In this document: positions 23,311 through 32,914 of the stretch, piece by piece
Layout: the number at the start of each line of letters is the position of its first letter
Position numbering within the stretch: the first letter of the stretch is position 1
Assembly (NCBI GenBank): GCA_942486035.1
Contig: CALNXK010000160.1
Span: 1 to 64,000, forward strand
DNA: 64,000 nucleotides
Direction of reading: 5' to 3'
Source of the DNA: Porites lobata
Lineage: Eukaryota > Cnidaria > Anthozoa > Scleractinia > Poritidae
Position numbers and translations under genes: made by a program
Notes under the pieces: generated by a model
Seen by the model: only the letters and a program-made list of their open reading frames with translations
Database searches by the model: none
What the model was told of the DNA's origin: nothing

Positions 23311-24125
23311 CATAACTTATTACCGATTAATGATTTAACCAAAACGCCTGATAAAACTAAATGAATTAACGCAACGGAATACTCAACCGCACGTACTTCG
23401 CGGAAAATATACTTTAATAACACCTTCTAAGGCTGCAGGACCACTTAATTTGCCTTTTATCGGCACATCCAAGATGATAAACTTGACCGATAACAGAGCT
23501 TGCATCGAGCGTCGTGAGCGTAGAGACGCTTTGCCTTAAAAAGCCTTACCTCTGCAAATCATGACTTAAATCTTAAAACAAATATACAGACGATGCAAGT
23601 TTACTTTTTTCATTTACTCATTGACTTAAAATAATATCCCACGTAGATGTTATGAGCATTTGTTACAATATTTTTTCCCTACCTTAGACGTGCAAATGCA
23701 AATGATCTCCGGAAAAAAAATGTTTGATAGGAATCGCGAATATCGCTCCTTGATTCACCAGGGAGTATTATGAAAATCGCAACGTAATGGAAACGTGCTG
23801 CATTTTAAGCCCCCACTTTTCACGTCCTGGTCTAGGCTTACGGTATTATCTCATCTTAATTTGTGATTGAAGGGGAGGCCATGGCAAAGTAGTTAAGAGG
23901 CTACGTGAAAAAAAAATGGGCCATTTTTTTTTTTCTCAAGCCTAAACAGGCTATTAATTGCTTGCACCAATAATCAGTAAGCATGATTAGTTTAATATCT
24001 TCTTCATATAATTCTACGGGGAGAATTTTGTCCATGGGTGAAGGTACTTAAGTATAATGACTTCAGCACAGAATTGACCTTTTTGGCCACTAATTAACAT
24101 GTAACTGAGATTGCATAGCCCTTTT
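23311..24125. other. Intergenic, no gene seen
   Basis: No frame or repeat I can assign. Confidence 0.5.
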
Positions 24126-24330
24126 AAGGGTTGATTTCCACCGTTGTGTAATTTTAACGTGCATACGAGCGTAAATGAAATAAAAGGCCACGCGTAAACA
24201 CAAAAGTTTAGCGAGGTCCAACTTTTACGTTTAAGAGTGATCGTCCATACATTGTCTCTATTTTATTTACGCGTGTAAAATTTACGTGCGTATGCACGTA
24301 AAAATTACGCGAATGTGGAAATCTACCTTA
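24126..24330. mobile_element. MITE family Z, copy 1
   Basis: Bounded by AAGGGTTGATTTCCACC and, inverted, TTAAGGTAGATTTCCACATT, with inner inverted blocks containing TTACGCGTGTAAAATTTACG and GTGCGTATGCACGT. Shares TACATTGTCTCTATTTTATT and the CGCGTAAA blocks with 61812-62028 and 62029-62262. No coding capacity. Confidence 0.75.
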
Positions 24331-24659
24331 AAGCCGAGGGTTTCATTTCAAAGATTCACGTTTATCTTACGATTGTTGAAGATTTTTGAAAAATATTATT
24401 CGCAAATATTAATCCACAACTGCTATCAAACTGGTTACCATATGTTACCGCCTAATTTCAGCGGATTGCTGCAGCCATTGAGACTTTTTAACTGTCACGT
24501 GTTTAGTTATGGCACACATATAGGGAGCTTAAGCAATAACTACAGCGAAAACGTTACCTAAAAAGTACTATGAAAAGGTCACTATACTTCAAACTTTATC
24601 GTGCTTATTCCACCTCGTTCAATTGATTAAATGTTGGCAGTTTATTCTGGAATTGAATT

Positions 24660-24895
24660 CTAGAAGACTGTATCAATTAAAGTTCAGGAAAAGATAAAGT
24701 CGTTGTCTTCTCTTCACGTCTTCCACAAAACGTAAAATTAGGCATTTTCACGTCTTATTCGTGCAGTGACGGCAAAGAAATGTACAAAAAAGCGGGATGC
24801 ACGTGCAGTGTAATTGTTCTGCCAATCTGAACCTATTGCTTTTTTGCCGTTCTCGTTGACGTCGCCATATTCTTTTGCGGCTAAAGCTCCCTATT
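24660..24895 (+). repeat. Interspersed repeat W, diverged copy
   Basis: GGCAAAGAAATGTACAAAAA, the following GATGCACGTGCA and the terminal CGTTGACGTCGCCAT match 47820-47990 colinearly. The terminal inverted repeat seen in that copy is not preserved here. Confidence 0.65.
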
Positions 24896-25070
24896 GTGGA
24901 ATCCGCAATCTGTGAAAATTTTGATTGTGAAATCCGGAATCCTGTGCTTTGGAATCCGGAATCCCACTAACGATGGAACCCGGAATCCAAGTTACACTGA
25001 AAAAGAATGAAGTCTAGTACCTGGAATCCGGAATCCATGGCTTGGAATCCAGAATCCAGAATAGAGAATT
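24896..25070. repeat. GGAATCC minisatellite
   Basis: At least a dozen degenerate copies of a GGAATCC half-unit, often paired as GGAATCCGGAATCC, separated by short variable spacers. Right-hand copies diverge (CCAGAATCC). Confidence 0.75.
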
Positions 25071-25360
25071 CCCTTACATGGTGAGGGGGGGTGGGTGTGG
25101 GGGGCAGAGAACATGCGGTATATGAATACAACCGCTTTGCGTTTTTTGCGTCAGATTGCCAGTTAACTGGCTGACCGCGATACACAAACAATTTATCCAT
25201 ATGAAACCAAACATTTATTTTCTTAAGTGGATCTGAGGTTGATTTCAATGAGGCAAAAGGTAAAGTTGTACATAGTTAAACATCCAAACAACTGAGTGTT
25301 TTAAGGCTATGAATAAAATGAGAGACTAGGTAATTATTGGTAATTTATTCCATGAAAACA

Positions 25361-26352
25361 GGCATACTGTATTTCGCGGACTGGACTGGACTGGACTGGA
25401 CTGGACTAGTAAAACGCGGACTTGTAAAACGCGGACTCAAAATTTGTAAAACGCGGACTCAAAATTTGTAAAACGCGGACTCAAAATTTGTAAAACGCGG
25501 ACTCAAAATTTGTAAAACGCGGACTCAAAAATTTGTAAAACGCGGACTCAAAATTTGTAAAAAAATTCCGGGAGTCCACATTTCTAACCCCACATTTAGA
25601 AATAAGCGTTGACAGGCCAAACACGACTCATAAGCTCGTGATAATGTGAAACGTGACCTTGAGAGTCTGCTTGAACAGTGGTTCTCTTTCTTTTTTCTCT
25701 CGCGCGAAGGTTACTAGCACTACACAGTGCAAGACGTGTAGCATTCTAAACTTTGACTGAGTAAATCTTGTTTTTGCCGCACTAAGTCTTATATTTAGAG
25801 GTCATGAAGCAGGTTTGTTACATGCATACTGAGTAATCATTTCCTGTGATTTATGCTTCTGTACTAGGTGTGCCTAACAGGATTTGATTTCAGATGCAGT
25901 TGTTAAGTGTTTTATATCCTTTGACCTCTGTTTATTACGGCTGAATAAAGATTTTAGTTTTTTTGGTTTTCTCCGAAATGGCTGTATCTGAATAACTACA
26001 TGCATGCATGCAAGTTTCTTTGTCCGTGAATGTGATTATTTCCTGCCATGTCAGTATGACTCTGGGCCCAGCTCTATAGTGTGGTTTGCAGGATTTTGAA
26101 TTTCCACGGATAGTGCGATCTTCAGATATGAGTTGTACACTGTAGCTTAAAAACTAAAGCTACACCAAGTTTGGAGAAATATGCCGTGCGTCAGTCAAGA
26201 TAATTCTCTTAGCGCTCACACAGTCCATTTAGTTTTTCTTAACAAAAGTGAGTCTTTGAACTAGAGCGCGATGTCTTGTTGTTCCTTCGTAGGTATTTTC
26301 AAAAGTTTTTGCTTAACAGTCATCTGGGCGACTGCTATGGATTCTTAAGCAA
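25361..26352 (-). repeat. Left arm of the foldback element
   Basis: Reverse complement of 26635-27646 over its whole length. In the sense orientation (minus strand) it starts TTGCTTAAGAATCC at 26352, which is the exact base where the hammerhead of the other arm would cut; beyond that point the two sides share nothing. It contains six full 22-bp units at 25424-25556. Confidence 0.9.
25424..25556 (-). repeat. Tandem 22-bp units, left arm
   Basis: Six head-to-tail units that begin GTAAAACGCGGACTC on the plus strand and end in an A/T tract; one has an extra A. A partial unit (25409-25423) and a GGACT pentamer run (25377-25406) lie on the outer side. The units are direct repeats without unique spacers, so this is not a CRISPR array. 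Confidence 0.9.
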
Positions 26353-26492
26353 AAGCTTAAGCTTATTTCCTACTGTCAGTGACCTACCATTACTGCAACC
26401 TAGTCAGATACTATCATACCGGTTAAGCCCAAAAAGCATTTTTGACCTTGAAGGAAACACAACAGAACGCGGATCAAAGAAACACCTACGCT

Positions 26493-26554
26493 ATTGGTCA
26501 CTTTTGCAGCCAATGGCAAGTTAGTATTTTCGATCCTAGCCATCAGTATTTAAA
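26493..26554 (+). promoter_or_regulatory. CCAAT and TATA-like promoter inside the foldback loop
   Basis: An inverted CCAAT box (ATTGG, 26493-26497), a direct CCAAT (26510-26514) and TATTTAAA (26547-26554) occur in that order on the plus strand. A start site 25-30 bp after the TATA would fall near 26575-26583, leaving roughly a 55-nt leader before the ribozyme cut at 26634. This arrangement, in otherwise unique loop DNA, looks like an RNA polymerase II promoter driving the right arm. Confidence 0.5.
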
Positions 26555-26594
26555 CAGTCTTCTTCGCTCTCTGTACCTAAGACTTTACCATAGT

Positions 26595-26639
26595 AGCAAC
26601 TGACGAGGAACGCTATAGTTCCGAAACTGCAGTCTTGCT
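26595..26639 (+). ncRNA. Hammerhead ribozyme (type I, minimal stem III)
   Basis: All core elements are present in order. Stem I strand AGCAA at 26595-26599. Conserved core CTGACGA at 26600-26606. Stem II GGAAC/GTTCC (26607-26611 with 26618-26622) closed by loop GCTATA. GAAA at 26623-26626. A very short, palindromic stem III region (CTGCAG at 26627-26632, ACTGCAGT with its flanks). Then T-C, with cleavage predicted after C26634, and stem I strand TTGCT (26635-26639) pairing with AGCAA. The unstable stem III with a palindromic sequence is characteristic of hammerheads thought to act as dimers, as in some Penelope-like elements and retrozymes. The cut coincides with the start of the right arm. 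Confidence 0.85.
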
Positions 26640-27646
26640 TAAGAATCCATAGCAGTCGCCCAGATGACTGTTAAGCAAAAACTTTTGAAAATACCTACGA
26701 AGGAACAACAAGACATCGCGCTCTAGTTCAAAGACTCACTTTTGTTAAGAAAAACTAAATGGACTGTGTGAGCGCTAAGAGAATTATCTTGACTGACGCA
26801 CGGCATATTTCTCCAAACTTGGTGTAGCTTTAGTTTTAAGCTACAGTGTACAACTCATATCTGAAGATCGCACTATCCGTGGAAATTCAAAATCCTGCAA
26901 ACCACACTATAGAGCTGGGCCCAGAGTCATACTGACATGGCAGGAAATAATCACATTCACGGATAAAGAAACTTGCATGCATGCATGTATTTATTCAGAT
27001 TCAGTCATTTCGGAGAAAACCAAAAAAACTAAAATCTTAATTCAGCCGTAATAAACAGAGGTCAAAGGATATAAAACACTTAACAACAACTGCATCTGAA
27101 ATCAAATCCTGTCAGGGACACCTAGTACAGAAGCATAAACCACAGGAAATGATTACTCAGTATGCATGTAACAAACCGGCTTCATGACCTCTAAATATAA
27201 GACTTAGTGCGGCAAAAACAAGATTTACTCAGTCAAAGTTTAGAATTCTACACGTCTTGCACTGTGTAGTGCTAGTAACCTTCGCGCGTGAGAAAAAAAA
27301 AAAGGGAACCACTGTTCAAGCAGAGTCTCAAGTCACGTTTCACATTATCACGAGCTTATGAGTCGTGTTTGGCCTGTCAACGCTTATTTCTAAATGTGGG
27401 GTTAGAAATGTGGACTCCCGGAATTTTTTTACAAATTTTGAGTCCGCGTTTTACAAATTTTTGAGTCCGCGTTTTACAAATTTTTGAGTCCGCGTTTTAC
27501 AAATTTTGAGTCCGCGTTTTACAAATTTTGAGTCCGCGTTTTACAAATTTTGAGTCCGCGTTTTACAAATTTTGAGTCCGCGTTTTACAAGTCCGCGTTT
27601 TACTAGTCCAGTCCAGTCCAGTCCAGTCCGCGAAATACAGTATGCC
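26635..27646 (+). repeat. Right arm of the foldback element
   Basis: Begins at the base immediately 3' of the predicted hammerhead cut and ends CAGTATGCC at 27646. It contains seven 22-bp units at 27433-27588. No coding frame of note; the ATGACTGTTAAGC frame near the start is only about 20 codons. Confidence 0.9.
27433..27588 (+). repeat. Tandem 22-bp units, right arm
   Basis: Seven units (AAATTTTGAGTCCGCGTTTTAC on average), two with an extra T. One more unit than the left arm, showing copy-number change after or during formation of the inverted structure. Confidence 0.9.
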
Positions 27647-27655
27647 ATGAAAACA

Positions 27656-28570
27656 GGATCACAAACATCATCTTGAAGTAACACGATTGAAAAGAAATGC
27701 TATATAGTCGTGATCCAGATACGAACAAACAATTCCGGCTCAATGGGCCATTTCCGAGTTCCAAAAACTCCTCATTTTCAAAGAGAGGCCAAGTGCAAAA
27801 CCTTTCTCTTGAAAAGGAGTTTTATTTTCACTTAGCCTCGTCTTAAAACAGAGGCTTGGGGGAAATTTACCACAGTGTTCTTCAAGGCAGTAATTTTAAT
27901 TTCAGAAAACTACAATCGGTTAAATACAGTAAGTGAAACGCATCAAAACGACCAAGTGAATGGAATTTTCCTTTTCCCGAACGCGCGCTCCTCGGTCAAA
28001 CTTCACAAATTAAGCAAGGAACTGATGGTAATGTGGAAAAAACACATATATACTTCCGCCTATAAGCTATTTCAATAAGGCAAATCAATGATAATGATAG
28101 AGACGATGATTAGCGTAGCAGACCACCGTACGATCTTGAAGCTTTTTGGTAAAAACTAACGCTGTATTCGAGAACAAAAAAAATGGCTCTGGCAAGATTT
28201 TATATTTGTTTTTGACTTCATTAGAATGATCAAAATAACACCTGGAGTTTTGCATATGAAAATGACAGGAGTTGTCGAGTTCTGATCAGTTGAAGCGGAG
28301 ACGTTGGTATAAATCCAGAATTTACTTCTTTTATTTTAAATTCTTTAAGAAAGGATATCTCTCTTTGCTATTGCCATGTCGGTATAAAAAAATTGATATT
28401 TATAGCAAACGATGAAGCAACTACGTTTTCGACAGAAGCCGCGAAACGAGAAAATTTGCCAGTAATATAATTTGCACTTCTGAATAATACAGCATCATAA
28501 GGAAGAAGATATAAATAGGTCTCGTTCAGAAACTTACAGTCAAACTTTTTTAATCCGTACGTCGATAAAA
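27656..28570. other. Intergenic, repeat-like segment
   Basis: The stretch 27735-27870 (AATGGGCCATTTCCGAGTTC, then a paired AAAGAGAGGCCAAGTGCAAA) looks like a dispersed repeat, but I find no second copy in the window. Nothing codes. Confidence 0.35.
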
Positions 28571-29082
28571 CAGGGGCAACCAACGACTGTTTCTTTCAGC
28601 GAGGTAAATATTGCCTAGAATTTTCTATTACTTGTGACGGCTAAAAATTTCTAGATGACTGTTCTGACTAGATGTACAAAATTTCTAGATGTACAATTTT
28701 TGAAGCTTATCTAATAAAATCCCCTATCCCCTAGGATTTTCTGAAGTTTAATTTTTCATATTTCATTACTCAGGTTAGGCTATTTTTCGTAAAAAAGGAA
28801 ACCTAAAATTTTCGGATTCAAAAATGTGACGGAGAGAGGAATTAGAAAAATTTTCACTTTCGTAAAGCGTTAAATTGTATCTAGAATTTTCCGGAAAATA
28901 ATACTGAATCCCTTAAACACTGTTAAAATTTCGAAAAAAATGAAGTTGCCCTTGGATGACCGAACAGTTACAAATTTTATACCGCCGCTTAGAATGCATT
29001 TCTAGAGATCTAATGTATTCTGGATAGCCTAAAAAGTGTTTTCAATGTATTTAGGAGGAAACCGTCGTTGGGTGTCCGCCTG
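28571..29082 (+). mobile_element. Interspersed repeat X, complete copy
   Basis: Ends CAGGGGCAACCAACGACTG and, inverted, CAGGCGGACACCCAACGACG are terminal inverted repeats, so repeat X is a DNA-transposon-type MITE of about 510 bp. Internal blocks match 7897-8178 and the inverted copy at 33868-34506. Non-coding. Confidence 0.75.
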
Positions 29083-29253
29083 ATAAAAGGAACATCGCTG
29101 CAGCTGCTTTAGATAACCAAGTTTCACAATCATTGCGCAACCACAGGAATCGGTAAAATTTTTTTGTGCTTACAAACATGGTGGATTATATCAAGGAAGT
29201 TCAGGGTTTCTATACAGGCCTGGTGGGGCCTTGAGAGTCGTGATGCATATATT

Positions 29254-29397
29254 AGCCGGCGATAGCCTGTTCCAGGCTCTCAGATAGTGGGGAAGACGCG
29301 AAAGAAAAAGGCACGCGAAGTTTTATTTTCGCGGTTTGCGCTTTCTCAATTCAGCGGACCCGACTATCTCGGAGCCTGGAACAGGCTAAGCCTGCGA
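29254..29397. mobile_element. MITE with TAGCCTGTTCC ends and near-perfect 9-bp target duplication
   Basis: Element 29263-29388. Ends TAGCCTGTTCCAGGCTC and, inverted, TAGCCTGTTCCAGGCTCC, the fold continuing into AGATAGT. The flanks AGCCGGCGA and AGCCTGCGA match at 8 of 9 positions. Same end type as 10358-10470. Confidence 0.8.
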
Positions 29398-30422
29398 ATT
29401 TAGCCGTTTTCCCTCACCCAGGAAGTGGCGAGTCAAAAAGATAGCGGAGACGGCTGTATTTGCTGGCTATCAGTACATATGTGCAATCTGTAATGGGTTT
29501 TTCTCTCGATATAACCCCTCTTGCTTGAAACGCTCTCGTGACAAAAATAGGGGTAACACGTACGGCGATTGGGAAGGTCTCGTTTTACTTGTTTCACTTT
29601 GCCGGGATAAGTAACCTTCGAATGAAGGACTACAAGCAGTCTATATGCGATAAGCTCATGACTGACCCCGTCGTTTAATTACCGTTAGATACAAAAAAGA
29701 AGTTACCAAACGTTTGGTAGAATTAATCTCGCAAATTCGCTCCTTTCCTAAATGCATAGCCCTGGCCCAGAGCCACTTACTCGTCCCAAGGTTAATTAGG
29801 CCCTGGTCAACAGTTAATGGCATTCATTCCACGTTATCTTGCCCTTCTGTTTACATCTTGAAGTGTTTTCCCTTAGCTTTCTAATGTCAAGGTTAGCCTG
29901 AAAAATAATAGCTGGGAAATAAATTCCTGTCATCTGCACAAAGCAAAAATGTCTAGACGCAGACATTGTATTGTACCACCGTCGATAATACGGGTATCTT
30001 ATTAAGGCTAATTAAGTAAACGCACAAAATTTTACCTTCATACGGCTTCCTTACACACGTCCACAACAAAAACGAAAACGATCATTGTAAACTGAGTTCG
30101 TAAACTAATATATAGGGATCTTACAATCTAACAATGGTGACGCTAACGAGACAATTAAAAACGTTAAAAATTAATTAGGAAAGTTGAAATTAAAAGAGAG
30201 AGGCTGGGTCCGAGCTCAGACAGATGCAGTACGAAATTTATCATCTTGCACTCTTTGTTTTCTAGAAACCTCAAATTTGATCATTTAATTCAGGTCTTAG
30301 CTGTACAGAGAAGACAAAGAAATTTCCGTGCTGTTTTCGGCTAACGGAACGTAATGTCTCTATTACGTTCTCTTTGCCGTCGCCGCGCGTCGTAGTTTCG
30401 AAAAGTTCCCGGCTAAGGGGCA
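29398..30422. other. Intergenic, no gene seen
   Basis: No frame or repeat boundary I can assign. Confidence 0.5.
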
Positions 30423-30645
30423 GACCATTTGACTTTTGAGCGAAGGGGGGTGGGGGGTATGGGTGATTTCAGAAAAAATATCCTGCAGACTGATTTCGAG
30501 CGTAAAAAATATCTTGCAAGGAAATACCTGCCATGGCTTTGTAGTCAGGGGAAAAAATTCTATCCCCAGAGGTTTGGAAACAAAAATTCTTGCGCAAACC
30601 AAATCACCCATACCCTCTCCTCCCCCCTTCAAAAGTCAAATGGTC
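30423..30645. mobile_element. MITE with GACCATTTGACTTTTGA ends
   Basis: GACCATTTGACTTTTGAGCG and, inverted, GACCATTTGACTTTTGAAGG pair, followed by complementary G-rich/C-rich tracts and GGGTATGGGTGAT. The open frames on both strands here (30363-30674) simply reflect the foldable repeat. Confidence 0.8.
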
Positions 30646-31879
30646 GGTTCCTAATCTGGTCTCTAGTGCGTTAAGCGAAAACTAAAATAAACGGCGCCTT
30701 ACATTGTACACTTTAAAAAACTCAAAAGAGCTCGAGTAAGTGGTGCAAACCCACTAGGCCTATGATTAAGACATAACAAAATTGGTTTGTTCCAATACAA
30801 ATAGTATTGTCCTCTAAAGCAAATGTTCACCATGTTTTTCTCCTATTCAAACGCCCATTATGCTACACTACATTAGTACACCCATCCATTACCCATTAAA
30901 GAAGCCAAACATTTTTGAACTTGTAATATCTCATCCAAGGAAATTCATGGAAAATGGCTTAGTGATATTGCATAAGAGGTCCGCCAAAATTACTGACTCT
31001 GGAATTAAAAGTTGACGGTTCTGGACTGATCTAAAACATTCAAATTGTTCTCTTCCACGTTATATTTGTTTTTAAAGGCAAATAAAAATATACATAAGAG
31101 CCTAAAGTTTATGCCAAGATAAATTAAGTGGTATCATAAAAGCAAACATAATGTCATATAACGTCACTTTAAATTTTTTTTTCAAGCCTTATCTGAATTC
31201 GTTCACTCTAGCTTGCTTCCTTACTTCTTCCAAATTAGACAACCTCAGTCAACTACCACTCATTAAAAATAAGAATAACTGAAAGCTGGTGCGCTAAAAA
31301 CTTATAAAAATTTTAGATACCGTATCGGATAACGGACACCGAGTTTTCCAAACAGCGAAAAATAAGAACCCATATTTGACTAGAAGATTACCATACGAAA
31401 GGTTTTTTTAATTTTTTTCCAATGCCAATAAGTCTTTTAATTCCCATTGAAGGCATATCAGCGGCAATGTATACAGAAACTTTCAATTTACACGTACTTT
31501 TGTCACAAATACTGCATTTCAAATGGGGGATTTTTCTCGAATTAAGCCTTCAGGAAACGAAAACACTTCTCTCGCTTTTAAAACATTCAATTAGCATAAA
31601 ATATATAATCACCTGTCAGAGGCACCAACAACTTGAAAGGATGTGTATTATCGACGTCTATTTTCGGAAAAGCAGCTGATTACTACAAATTGCTTTCTAT
31701 GTTTAAGGTTGCTAAGCAATTATATGATATATTCCAAATACACCAACAATTTGATAAAAACCGGGGCAGCAGAGCCTTTTGTTCATTTCGTAAGGCAATA
31801 CACCGAGGGTAAATATTGCACACATTCGCGCATTGTTGAGTAACAAAACAACAGCAGCTTGGACATTTTTCAAGACAAA
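30646..31879. other. Intergenic, upstream of the gene at 31880
   Basis: No gene. A TATATAA at about 31597 lies some 280 bp upstream of the ATG at 31880 and could be its core promoter. Confidence 0.4.
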
Positions 31880-32497
31880 ATGCAAGAGATGTTAAAGAGC
31901 GCCAATAAATGTTACTCAAAAAAATTGAATACTATAATGGAAACGATCGAGTACGTCGACGAAAATGATAATTTTGCGATGGACGCTCTTCCGGACACAG
32001 GTAACATGCATGTTAGCGAGACAAACTATATTTACCCAACAGACAAGCCCTCAAGATACCGGGCAGCGAATATTTTACAAAGTGCTTTTTACGGAAACCC
32101 AAGAGAAATGACGCCGAATATTACCCACAGTGGTTCGGAACGACAGACACATCAATCTACCGCTCCATTGCACTGTCGGGAAAAGGCTCGACGTACAGTG
32201 TCAGCTCCACCGACGTATTGGCGGGAAAAAGCAAACGTTGCTGTGGTACCTGCAGGGATTGTGAGAAGTTCAAGTGAACCCTCTCCGTTGAAGTCGGAGG
32301 GCCAGGATATTTCTGAGGTCCAACACTTTTTCCCAGAGTTTTTTAAGGACAGTAATGTGGTGCCATATGAGAGGTGCGAGACTTTTGACAAGCACTCGGA
32401 ACACAGGAAAAATACACAGGATAGACGTGTTTCCGTCGAAGAGGATCCTCTTGTGCAATCATGGCTGGATCTTTTTGGCAAAAACGTTTATAAGTAA
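31880..32497 (+). CDS. Family protein with HFFPEFF and VQSWLDLFG blocks (205 aa)
   Basis: Single-exon frame; the first true ATG is at 31880 (MQEMLKSANK), with another at 31937 that could also be the start. The family blocks are EVQHFFPEFFKDS (FFPEFF at residues 150-155) and EEDPLVQSWLDLFGKN (W195, G200), with a 5-residue tail. The preceding 145 residues are polar, Ser/Thr/Arg-rich and include two similar stretches, LHCREKARRTVSAPPT and YWREKANVAVVPAG, that look like a short internal duplication. No signal peptide or membrane segment. It is the longest complete member in the window. Shared xPLVxSW with 44175 and 58227 places it in their subgroup. Function unknown. Confidence 0.75.
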   Translation: MQEMLKSANKCYSKKLNTIMETIEYVDENDNFAMDALPDTGNMHVSETNYIYPTDKPSRYRAANILQSAFYGNPREMTPNITHSGSERQTHQSTAPLHCREKARRTVSAPPTYWREKANVAVVPAGIVRSSSEPSPLKSEGQDISEVQHFFPEFFKDSNVVPYERCETFDKHSEHRKNTQDRRVSVEEDPLVQSWLDLFGKNVYK

Positions 32498-32698
32498 AGA
32501 CGACTCTTTACTAGATTACGTTTTTCACACTTCGAGAAGACAAAAATGCTTAATAACTGGTTAGCTGGATTTTTTAGCGGCATTTTTGCCAGAGGAAAAA
32601 ACACTGACAAAACCTACTGCAGTCCATGATGGGTTCAATCTGGTCGGTAACTCAATTCCACAAGCTTGCGACAATACAAACCACTCTAGATGTAACTA

Positions 32699-32914
32699 GT
32701 GTTGAAAACACTGAGTTCAGGAACTGTGAGGACACCGGAGCCAGCTCAAACTCAACTCTCAGGAGCCCAAATTCATAGACGAAGGCGAGATTTATATATC
32801 GAACATATTCCGCCACCAGTTTTGGTCTCATTTTCTTTCGAAGAAGAGCCTTTTGTTTTTCACTTTCTACCCTTTCGTGACAGTCTAATAAACACGCCTA
32901 AGGATATATTTTAA
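32699..32914 (+). pseudogene. Possible degraded family copy downstream of the gene at 31880
   Basis: A 71-codon frame contains VSFSFEEEPFVFHFLPFRDS, which lines up loosely with RRVSVEEDPLVQSWLDLFGKN of the gene 200 bp upstream; the DNA around TTTCTTTCGAAGAAGAGCC resembles TTTCCGTCGAAGAGGATCC there. The Trp and Gly are lost and no FPEFF block is visible. It may be a decayed tandem duplicate or a coincidence. Confidence 0.25.

Larger units (their letters stand above)
25352..27655. mobile_element. Foldback retroelement-like unit with hammerhead ribozyme and 9-bp target duplication
   Basis: The element is 25361-27646 (2286 bp), flanked by ATGAAAACA at 25352-25360 and 27647-27655. Two inverted arms (25361-26352 and 26635-27646) are near-identical, with scattered substitutions and small indels, and enclose a 282-bp unique loop (26353-26634). 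Each arm ends outward in six or seven tandem 22-bp units, a GGACT pentamer run and GGCATACTGTATTTCGCGG. Neither arm nor the loop codes for a protein I can see. The loop carries promoter-like boxes and a hammerhead ribozyme. The arms are thus inverted copies of one unit, one of them (right) still attached to its ribozyme. Hammerheads with short stem III are known in Penelope-like elements and retrozymes; the inverted-copy organisation fits a Penelope-like origin better than a cut-and-paste foldback transposon, but no reverse transcriptase is present, so it is non-autonomous. Confidence 0.85.

Noticed and set aside
25424..25556. CRISPR-like regular repeats
   Set aside because: Units are contiguous, with no unique spacers, mirrored in the other arm and in an animal genome; they are transposon terminal repeats.
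30363..30674. Three overlapping frames of 72-89 codons
   Set aside because: All lie within a foldable MITE; coding look comes from its GC-richer inverted repeats.
32540..32600. NNWLAGFFSG frame resembling the C-terminal block
   Set aside because: Spacing differs by one residue (WLAGFFSG), no FPEFF block precedes it, and the frame continues past the motif. Treated as coincidence.
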